Of a DNA stretch of 7,271 nucleotides, positions 1 to 5,600 are shown one piece after another. The stretch is from Clostridia bacterium (GTDB lineage Bacteria > Bacillota_A > Clostridia > Christensenellales > Borkfalkiaceae). Location of the stretch: NCBI GenBank assembly GCA_017399665.1, contig JAFQBR010000141.1, positions 1 to 7,271 of the forward strand, in the 5' to 3' direction. The notes under the pieces were generated by a model that was given only the letters and a program-made list of their open reading frames with translations, searched no databases and had not been told where the DNA came from. Numbering within the stretch: the stretch's first letter is position 1; every line of letters begins with the position of its first letter. The translations under genes and the position numbers were made by a program.

Positions 1-534
1 CTTAAGTTCAGTAATGGCAATATTTTACGCACGGTATGGAATCACGGTCTGTATAACGTAACCTTGAATAGATACGTATTTATTCACGAGGGTAACTATA
101 AAGATTATATAGGTGATGAGTTCTATTCTGTAAAATACGTAAACGGCGATTTCGCAAACGAAATTGTTAAGCTAACTGAATCTTATATAACCAATGAATT
201 TATTAAGGTATATAACCCGACAACAGCAGTTCACATGAACTACTTTGCAAGCGGAATGCTTAACGTAACGGCTTTACCTAACGAATATCTTGATTGTTGG
301 CACGTAAACATCTTTGAATACGACGAAAACATGAAGATAGATGAAGAGAAGAAACAGGCAGATATTGAAAAATACGGCTTGTATACTTACGAAGACTTTA
401 AAGAATATTTAACGGAAGAACAATTTAACGCATTACCGTTCAATTACTTAAAGGTAGCAGTAGGTAAAGGCAGACTTACTTGGAAAGATATTATTGACCT
501 TATTAACTATTTTAAGAATAATAACTTACTATAA
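1..534 (+). CDS. 3' end of an unidentified protein with a Hint-like C-terminal block (5' partial)
   Basis: The reading frame is open from the first base to the TAA at 532-534, giving 177 visible residues. The TTG at 64 has no ribosome binding site and lies inside an open frame, so it is probably not a start; the true start is left of the window. Visible residues 69-88 read KVYNPTTAVHMNYFASGMLN, and an IGDEF motif lies at about 37-41. In Hint (hedgehog/intein) domains the last strands typically read V-Y-[DN]-x(n)-H-N-[YF]-x-x-x-G-[IVL]-L-x-x-N, usually after a V/I-G-D block, and this stretch fits that pattern. The terminal HN followed by Cys/Ser/Thr of a splicing intein is not evident, so it may be a degenerate or non-splicing Hint relative. 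Residues 105-177 are charged and helical (EEKKQADIEKYG, then EDFKEYLTEEQFNALPFNYL, then WKDIIDLINYF), perhaps a separate C-terminal module. Family assignment is tentative; presence of a coding sequence is near certain. No downstream gene shares its operon. Confidence 0.85.
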   Translation, partial: LKFSNGNILRTVWNHGLYNVTLNRYVFIHEGNYKDYIGDEFYSVKYVNGDFANEIVKLTESYITNEFIKVYNPTTAVHMNYFASGMLNVTALPNEYLDCWHVNIFEYDENMKIDEEKKQADIEKYGLYTYEDFKEYLTEEQFNALPFNYLKVAVGKGRLTWKDIIDLINYFKNNNLL

Positions 535-604
535 CAAAGTAAAGGGCTCTGTCACAACAAAGGGTTGATAAAATAAGTTTTATATACTTCGTAATAGTTT
601 GTTG

Positions 605-664
605 TTTGCAAATTTTTACAATTTCTACGTACGGCAAGTACGCTCTTTTACAAAAATTTACAAA
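605..664. repeat. Long imperfect inverted repeat / hairpin in the intergenic region
   Basis: Arms 605-617 (TTTGCAAATTTTT) and 652-664 (AAAAATTTACAAA) pair at 12 of 13 positions. Inside them, CGTAC (628-632) and GTACG (638-642) form a perfect 5-bp stem around a GGCAA loop, with unpaired AT-rich linkers between the two stems. It has no T-run of terminator type directly after it. It lies 70 bp past the stop of the upstream gene. It could be a 3'-UTR structure, a remnant of a small repeat element, or simply AT-rich symmetry; no known RNA family is recognised. Confidence 0.45.
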
Positions 665-765
665 TGCCACCTTTTACTTGCATCTAAAACTTCTTTTAGT
701 CTTTAACTAAAGTAATTTTTATCCCCTTAAACAAAATCAACCATTGTTTGTTCCATCGCTAAATA

Positions 766-801
766 AAAAAGGGCGCTTATGATGTTTTTAGCGTCCTTTT
801 T
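766..801 (+). terminator. Rho-independent terminator, rightward (possibly bidirectional)
   Basis: AAAAAGGGCGCT (766-777) pairs with AGCGTCCTTTTT (790-801) over 12 positions, with one G-T wobble (773/794) and a 12-nt loop. The 3' arm ends in a T-run, as expected for intrinsic termination on the + strand. It is the first good terminator after the partial gene ending at 534, about 230 bp downstream, so that gene would have a long 3' UTR. The A-run on the 5' side means it could also stop leftward transcription. Confidence 0.75.
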
Positions 802-829
802 ATATGTGCTAAAAAATGGCGAAAGTGCC

Positions 830-845
830 GATAATCGACCTATAG
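830..845 (+). repeat. Left arm of a perfect 16-bp inverted repeat flanking the lipid kinase unit
   Basis: GATAATCGACCTATAG here is the exact reverse complement of 2003-2018. The two arms lie 1.19 kb apart and bracket the lipid kinase gene with its promoter and terminators. Immediately left is AAAGTGCC (822-829). A related AAAAGTGCC (1992-2000) also precedes the right arm on the + strand, although there the 16-mer is inverted. Right of this arm is CCCCACATTTT, a poor match to a mirror flank. This may be a copy of a short dispersed intergenic repeat. Confidence 0.7.
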
Positions 846-870
846 CCCCACATTTTGATAAAATTTAATT

Positions 871-919
871 AAAAATGCCCCAAATAAATAAGTTTTTTGG
901 CAAAAGATGGGGCAGTTTT
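871..919 (-). terminator. Distal leftward terminator-like hairpin
   Basis: TGCCCCA (876-882) pairs perfectly with TGGGGCA (908-914). After one A/G mismatch (875/915), AAAA (871-874) pairs with TTTT (916-919). The 25-nt loop contains a small TTTT-GGC-AAAA hairpin. Read leftward, the stem ends in GGGGCATTTTTAATT, giving a usable T-run. It lies beyond the closer terminator at 926-953 and would act as a backup stop for the lipid kinase transcript. The large loop makes it weaker; a second CCCCA at 846-850 could compete for the same partner. Confidence 0.45.
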
Positions 920-925
920 GTAAAT

Positions 926-953
926 AAAAAAGAGCGTTTTAACACGCTCTTTT
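926..953 (-). terminator. Rho-independent terminator of the lipid kinase gene
   Basis: AAAAGAGCGT (928-937) and ACGCTCTTTT (944-953) form a perfect 10-bp stem with a 6-nt loop. Read on the minus strand, the stem runs into TTTTTTATTTA, a typical T-tract. It begins 6 bp after the stop codon of the minus-strand gene (960-962), so it is that gene's terminator. The + strand side also ends in TTTTGATTTTT, so it may work in both directions. Confidence 0.85.
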
Positions 954-959
954 GATTTT

Positions 960-1829
960 TTAAGGTCTAAATAATTTTAATTTGCTTTTTTCTATATGTA
1001 TGTCAAACTTTATATCGTGGTAAAGCTCACCGTCAATTTCAATGGTTATGGGTTTATCAAATTCTGCCTTGACGTGATCTTGAGTCGAGTGGTGGCAGAA
1101 AGGTTGGTCTAAAAGTTTACCCTTCATAAGTTTAATAAGATAGCCGATCATTTTTGCCTTATTCATCTTCGTTACAAGAATGAACTCCATTTGACCGTCG
1201 TCAGCTTTTGCAACGGGGCAGATAGGGATGCTTCCACCAAAGTTTTTGCCGTTACAGCAACAAATAATCATGGCGCTTTTTTCTTCCGCACCCTTTTCGG
1301 TTAATAGTTTGAAATCATAAAATCTGAATTTTATTAGGCTTATAATTAAGGATATGAAATATTTTAGTTTGCCTTTAAAGATTTTATAGTTTTCACATCT
1401 TTGAAGTATTTCAACGTCAATGCCCGTTCCTATTATATTAAGACCGCGTATTCCGTCGCACACTAAAAAGTCGGTTGGTTTTGCCGTTCCGTCAATAATC
1501 GTACTTAAAGCCTTTTCTACCTTATGGGAAATACCAACAGAATCAACGAAGTCGTTGCCACTACCGTGGGGGATAATACCAAAGTTGACCTTTTCAACGT
1601 CTAAGCCGTTAAGAACCTCGTTAACCGTTCCGTCGCCACCAACGGCCACTATATCAGTAGCTCCGTTTTCGCAAAGATCCTTTGCAATTTGAGTTGCGTG
1701 CCTTGCGTATTCGGTTAAGTGAAAGGCGTACTCTATGCCTCTTTCGTTTAAAACTCTTTCAATAACTTGTTGAGTTTTTTTAAACGAACGGCCATATCCT
1801 GCCTTTCCGTTAACAATAAAATCTATCAT
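960..1829 (-). CDS. Diacylglycerol kinase-family lipid kinase (DAGK catalytic domain, YegS/BmrU type)
   Basis: This 289-residue protein, starting MIDFIVNGKAG, has the length and motif order of bacterial soluble or peripheral diacylglycerol/lipid kinases. The family transfers the ATP gamma-phosphate to a lipid hydroxyl at the inner face of the membrane, in Gram-positives often returning diacylglycerol from lipoteichoic acid synthesis to the phosphatidic acid pool. Visible motifs: an N-terminal strand with NGKAG (7-11), the nucleotide-binding loop VGGDGTVNEVLNG (63-75), IPHGSGNDF (86-94), GTGIDVE (134-140), CNGKNFGGS (192-200), ADDG (209-212) and IDGE (265-268), all characteristic of the family fold. 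The ATG is supported by GGAGAGG just upstream and by a promoter at 1887-1915. It is monocistronic: its own terminator follows and the next gene diverges. Substrate (diacylglycerol or another lipid) cannot be told from sequence, so no symbol is given. No truncation or missing motif is seen. Confidence 0.95.
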   Translation of the reverse strand: MIDFIVNGKAGYGRSFKKTQQVIERVLNERGIEYAFHLTEYARHATQIAKDLCENGATDIVAVGGDGTVNEVLNGLDVEKVNFGIIPHGSGNDFVDSVGISHKVEKALSTIIDGTAKPTDFLVCDGIRGLNIIGTGIDVEILQRCENYKIFKGKLKYFISLIISLIKFRFYDFKLLTEKGAEEKSAMIICCCNGKNFGGSIPICPVAKADDGQMEFILVTKMNKAKMIGYLIKLMKGKLLDQPFCHHSTQDHVKAEFDKPITIEIDGELYHDIKFDIHIEKSKLKLFRP

Positions 1830-1831
1830 AT

Positions 1832-1838
1832 CCTCTCC
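1832..1838 (-). promoter_or_regulatory. Ribosome binding site of the lipid kinase
   Basis: On the minus strand the sequence reads ACGGAGAGGAT before the ATG. GGAG ends five bases and the full GGAGAGG two bases from the start codon. This supports the ATG at 1829. Confidence 0.75.
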
Positions 1839-1882
1839 GTAAAAAAATAGTCAAATCAATTTCAAAATAACTAACTATATAG

Positions 1883-1899
1883 TGTAAGTATACATTACA
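1883..1899. promoter_or_regulatory. Candidate operator dyad TGTAA-N7-TTACA over the -10
   Basis: TGTAAGTATACATTACA has 5-bp inverted arms and covers the -10 hexamer of the minus-strand promoter. A perfect 10-bp palindrome, ACTATATAGT (1874-1883), abuts it near the predicted transcription start. This arrangement suits a dimeric repressor, but the DNA is AT-rich and no regulator gene lies in the window. The regulator is unknown. Confidence 0.35.
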
Positions 1900-1915
1900 A
1901 AAATAAAAAAAGCAA
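1887..1915 (-). promoter_or_regulatory. Sigma-A type promoter of the lipid kinase
   Basis: Read on the minus strand: -35 TTGCTT (1915-1910), a 17-nt spacer, then -10 TATACT (1892-1887). The -10 matches the consensus at 5 of 6 positions and the -35 keeps the leading TTG. Predicted start of transcription is near 1880, giving a leader of about 50 nt. Confidence 0.65.
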
Positions 1916-1916
1916 A

Positions 1917-1999
1917 CACTTTTTAGCAAATTTCTTAAAAATGCACAACTAAAAGTGATGTTTGCTTGTGCTAAAAGTGTTTAAAAAATACTAAAAGTG
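1917..1999. repeat. CTAAAAGTG repeat cluster upstream of the lipid kinase promoter
   Basis: CTAAAAGTG occurs three times in direct orientation at 1949-1957, 1971-1979 and 1991-1999, with 22- and 20-bp periods, close to two helical turns. An inverted version, CACTTTTTAG, lies at 1917-1926 next to the -35. The 1914-1928 block and TGCTAAAAGTGTTT (1969-1982) form an inverted repeat with a single-base bulge. TGTTTGCT (1959-1966) is also the complement of AGCAAACA (1911-1918). The spacing suggests a multi-site operator for the divergent intergenic region, or part of a small repeat element. Confidence 0.45.
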
Positions 2000-2002
2000 C
2001 CC

Positions 2003-2018
2003 CTATAGGTCGATTATC
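2003..2018 (-). repeat. Right arm of the 16-bp inverted repeat
   Basis: CTATAGGTCGATTATC is the exact reverse complement of 830-845. It directly follows AAAAGTGCCC at the end of the CTAAAAGTG cluster. The start of this arm together with its flank gives the palindrome CCTATAGG. Identity stops at both ends, so the matching core is 16 bp. Confidence 0.7.
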
Positions 2019-2423
2019 TGCATATTCCTATGCAAAAATTTATAAAGAAACGTGCTTTTGGGGTTAGGTTTTAACACTTAAAAGCTTGTTTGGGTAAACT
2101 TAGCAAGGGTGGACAGGGTGTAGACTTTAAGTGGATAAGGATTTGATAACGCTGTTTAGCTTTTACCAAAGAAAAAATCATTTCGATAATAGCTTAAAAA
2201 AAGGAGGTTTAACAAGAAATTTAAGATTTGCCGCTTGTAAAGAGTGAAAGTTTGATGAAAATTATTTTTTTTGGTCCTTGTTTTCTTTAAAAAAACAGCG
2301 GTTTTTCGCTAATTTTTAATCCAGATCCAAACGCCTTCTTTTGTTGCTTTTTTGAGCCGTGATAACCTTGATTTTTTTGCATTCTTTTTCGTTGAGAGAA
2401 AAGGTTTAGTTGGCAAAAAAATA
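2019..2423. other. Non-coding stretch without a recognisable gene
   Basis: No convincing coding region is found on either strand. It contains an orphan, full-strength Shine-Dalgarno sequence (AAGGAGG, 2201-2207) with no ATG, GTG or TTG at a usable distance, and a weak hairpin AGCG-GTTTTT-CGCT followed by AATTTTT (2297-2317). It also has a minus-strand open frame at 2287-2382 (31 codons from ATG) that lacks a ribosome binding site. It may be decayed coding DNA or the body of an unrecognised RNA; neither can be shown. Confidence 0.4.
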
Positions 2424-2481
2424 AAAAACGCACATTTTGCAAGCAAAATCCCTTTTAAAAGAGGCTGTTTTAAGCGTTTTT
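2424..2481 (+). other. Possible branched RNA/DNA secondary structure
   Basis: AAAAACGC (2424-2431) pairs perfectly with GCGTTTTT (2474-2481) and encloses two further inverted repeats. These are ATTTTGC-AA-GCAAAAT (2434-2449) and the CTTTTAAAAG palindrome at 2452-2461 within CCCTTTTAAAAGAGG. Together they could fold as a small three-way junction. It is just upstream of a second -10-like element and about 70 bp before the main promoter of the giant gene. The AT-richness lowers confidence and no known RNA family is recognised. Confidence 0.3.
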
Positions 2482-2484
2482 GTG

Positions 2485-2493
2485 TGCTATAAT
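2485..2493 (+). promoter_or_regulatory. Secondary extended -10 element (TGCTATAAT)
   Basis: A perfect TATAAT (2488-2493) is preceded by TG plus one base, the extended -10 form. The -35 region 17 bp upstream (CTGTTT, 2465-2470) is poor. It could drive an additional, longer transcript of the giant gene, with a leader of roughly 170 nt. Confidence 0.35.
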
Positions 2494-2553
2494 TTTGCTT
2501 TGTGAAAATTAGGTAAAATTATGAATTTATTTTTAAAAAAATTAAATTATCCA

Positions 2554-2582
2554 TTGACAGAGTAAGGCTTAAATGATATAAT
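2554..2582 (+). promoter_or_regulatory. Perfect consensus sigma-A promoter of the giant repeat protein
   Basis: TTGACA (2554-2559), a 17-nt spacer and TATAAT (2577-2582) match the consensus at all 12 positions, and TG at 2574-2575 adds the extended -10. Transcription should start near 2589, giving a leader of about 80 nt before the ATG. Such a strong promoter implies high expression or control after initiation. Confidence 0.9.
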
Positions 2583-2598
2583 TATATGCAGTCATTAG

Positions 2599-2632
2599 AA
2601 AAGGCCATATTATGCCCTTTTTCAGGAAAAGG
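2599..2632 (+). promoter_or_regulatory. Leader with two mutually exclusive hairpins (attenuator-like)
   Basis: Segment 1, AAAAGG (2599-2604), can pair with segment 2, CCTTTT (2616-2621). That stem continues as CAT/ATG (2606-2608 with 2612-2614) across one C/C mismatch and ends in a T-run to 2622. Segment 2 can instead pair perfectly with segment 3, AAAAGG (2627-2632), around a TCAGG loop. The first fold resembles a weak terminator and the second would act as an antiterminator. A second GGCC (2643-2646) downstream could also pair with GGCC at 2603-2606. No known riboswitch is recognised. Confidence 0.4.
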
Positions 2633-2656
2633 ATGTAAAAACGGCCAAAAATCTAC

Positions 2657-2662
2657 AAGGAG
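2657..2662 (+). promoter_or_regulatory. Ribosome binding site of the giant repeat protein
   Basis: AAGGAG lies 8 nt before the ATG at 2671. No other ATG, GTG or TTG lies in frame between this start and the upstream in-frame stop at 2596-2598, so the start is well defined. Confidence 0.9.
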
Positions 2663-2670
2663 ATGACAGA

Positions 2671-5600
2671 ATGGGAAATTTATTTAGAAGAGTGCTGGCA
2701 TTTGTACTCGGAATGGTTTTCACGCTTGGCGCTGTTGTCGGCTCTGCAGTCGGCGGTGTTTTCTGGGCGTACAAAAACCTCAAACCACTGGCGGTAGTTA
2801 CGGAGCCTGATAACGGGCTTAACGACCTACGTGATCAGTCTATTGAAGACCTGTTAAGGTTACTTACGAACGCATTGGAAAATCCCGATGATTTTACGTT
2901 TGACCGTTTACAGGGTGAATACGGCTTGGATCTTGAAAAGATTCTTGGAGGTATGGGTATTGAAAATATCGATACAGAAAGCGAAAACTGGAAAGCTTTA
3001 CTTAGCGTTTCACTTTTCAATGCAAAAGACGGTATCGAACCCTTACTTGACAGCATCAAGGTAAGAGCTCTTTATAACTTCTTGCCCTCGCTTTTAGATA
3101 AGGAGCTTGACTCCATTTTATCAAGAGAAGCGCAAGAAAAATTGGGCGATTACTCTATCATGGAACTTCTTAAGTCTGACGAAACGACGGGCGAGCTTGG
3201 TCTTTTCAAAGCGCTTAAGACGTTAAAACTAGGTGCGTTACTTCCCGAATACTTTATTTCGGTGTACGATCCTGTTGCCCATGAATATACGTACATATTG
3301 AACGAAAATAGCGAAAAGGCTCAAAGTCTTCCTGTTTTAGAAGTCTTTGGCAACGTTGAGCTTCGCCTTATTGCCAATATGTTAAACGACGGCGATATCA
3401 TGAAAGAACTTATGAACGGTTCTCTTTCAAGTATCACCGAAATGCCCATTGAAGATATCCTTAACGATATTCTTGCAACAGTTTCTCCTGAACTTGCAGA
3501 TCAGTTAGGCGGATACTTTAAGGTATTAAACGGCGCAACGCTAAGCGACTTATTCGTTCCCAATTCAGAAGGCGGTTACGACTTCTATTACATGGGTGTT
3601 CTTACTGAACTACAGTTAGGCTTCTTGCTTGGCTTAACGGATGAGGACGGCGATAAAGTTTGGGTTGACAAAAACGGCGAGCCTGCTCCTGAGCTTATGC
3701 AGGTTGTTGCCAATATGGATTTAGGCGCTATTTTTGAAAGCGAAAATCCCATCCAAATGATAGTTGACCTTATAGGTGACGTTAACGTTGGCATGATTCT
3801 TGATATGCTTGGCATTAAAGAAGGTCAAATTGCAGTTTTAGACGCTTTACGCGGATTAGAGATCGGTAAGATTCTTGCTGGTCAAGAAGGTGATTTTGAC
3901 GTTCAAAAGCTAATCAAGGCTTTAATTGCAAACCTTAATGAATCTTTTGGTGATACTACGTTAGGTCAATTAATTGGTATGGAAAGCACGGGCAACGCTC
4001 TTGTAGACGGCTTGCTCGAGTTACGTATTGCCGATTTAATCCTTGAAGAATACACGTTAGAAAGTATAATTGAAGCGTTCAGAAATGCCATTGGGGACGT
4101 TTCAGTTGGTGATATGCTTGGCTATGAAAAAGACGATAACGGCGCATGGATTTGCGATAACGAAATCATAGCTCTTCTTTTAGATTTCTCATTTAATAAT
4201 ATATTCGATGCAGTTGAATCAGATTATTCGGTAGACGCGATTGTTAGCGCGCTTCTTCCCGAAACCACTATAGGCGACCTTCTAAGCGCTATTTTAGGCT
4301 TTGAATACGACGAAACTACCGGCGTATACTATAAAGAGGTAGACGGCGTTCGCAAGGATTTAACACCCGCATTAAGCGAAGCGTTAAAGATTAAGATTGC
4401 CGATCTAGTTGACTATATAGTTGACGAAGATTCCCCCGTTGATATTTACGACGAGCTTCTTCCCGTAAGAGTAGGCGACGTTGTTGACCTTGTTTTGATT
4501 TACCTTGGTAAAGAGGTTGAAGAGTTCCAAAAGGTTGCTGGCGATTACGTATGGAATGAAGAGCCTACAAGTGGCACTACGGATCTTTTAAATTCTTCAA
4601 TTTTACTTATTGCAAAAGACCTATTTAGCGGTAGCAATAAGATTTTAGATACGGACTGCGACGTTTATATCGATATTATTAACGACGCGTTAAATTACGT
4701 TATTTCAATTGCTGGTCTTGAAGAAACCGTTTCTTCAGAATTTATAGACGAAATTACCGACGCGTTAAAAGAAAACATTAATTGTACTTTACGCGAACTT
4801 AAGGATGCTGATATCGATTGGGTTAAAATGGCTATTGGGGCAGCGTTTGTTGCATTAGACCATTTCTATCCCGAAGAAGACCGTCCTGCTGTTGTTAATG
4901 AAATCATAAAACTTATCAAGGAATATTACGAAGAAGGCGTATTCGATAATTTACCCGACAGTCTATTAAATCTTCCTTTAGCGGATGTAATAGAAGACGT
5001 AATGGGTATTGTTAAAGCCGCTCTTCCTGAAGAAACAGAACTACTTGAAGAGGTAGAAGACGTTCTTCTAGATATGTTCCACGGTACGGTTGGCGATCCT
5101 CAGCTTAAGGGTAATACCGACGTATACGACTTAGTAATGGACGCTAAGGACATAGTGGATTTATTCCTTGAAGAAGGTACGTTAAAAGACGTTATCGACC
5201 AAATTTTCGTTGAAATTGCAGAAATGTACGTAAACGAAGACGGTAGCAAGATTATCACAAAGTATATATTTGAAGCAATTTCTGATTTTGAAGTTGCAAA
5301 AGCAATAGAAAGCTTAATTGACGTAGCAGAGGTAGCATTACCCGAAGAAACAGAACTACTTAAAGAAGTAGAGGATGTTCTTCTAAACATGTTCCACGGC
5401 ACGTTTGGCGATCCTCAGCTTAAGGGTAATACCGACGTATACGACTTAGTAATGAACACTAAGGACATAGTGGATTTATTCCTTGAAGAAGGCACGTTAA
5501 AAGACGTTATCGACCAAATTTTCGTTGAAATTGCAGAAATGTACGTAAACGAAGACGGTAGCAGAATTATCACAAAGTATATCTTCACTTCAATTCCTGA

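Noticed and set aside
64..534. Complete 156-residue protein starting at TTG 64
   Set aside because: The frame is open to base 1 without a stop, and no ribosome binding site precedes the TTG; the gene is better read as truncated by the window edge.
541..575. GGGCTCTGTCACAACAAAG, resembling the end of some insertion sequences
   Set aside because: No matching inverted end, target duplication or transposase fragment is visible in the window.
1420..1692. Plus-strand open frame of 90 codons
   Set aside because: It lies entirely antisense to the well-supported lipid kinase and has no ribosome binding site or recognisable domain.
1917..2018. CRISPR-like array formed by the CTAAAAGTG repeats
   Set aside because: Units of 9 bp with about 12-bp gaps are far too short for CRISPR repeats and spacers, and no cas gene is present.
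2130..2138. DnaA-box-like sequence (complement TTATCCACT)
   Set aside because: A single near-match without a cluster or origin-type neighbours is expected by chance.
2287..2382. Minus-strand 31-codon frame beginning MQKNQGYHGSKK
   Set aside because: Codon-like composition but no ribosome binding site, no promoter and no recognisable similarity; possible remnant only.
2586..2666. Small 26-codon plus-strand frame in the leader, with two cysteines (CPFSGKGC) and stop overlapping the ribosome binding site region of the giant gene
   Set aside because: Its ATG lies at or before the predicted transcription start and has no ribosome binding site, so a leader peptide is unlikely unless transcription starts at the upstream -10.
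2835..3815. Minus-strand open frames at 2835-3059 and 3588-3815
   Set aside because: They are antisense shadows within the giant coding sequence, serine/proline-rich as expected from the complement of acidic codons.
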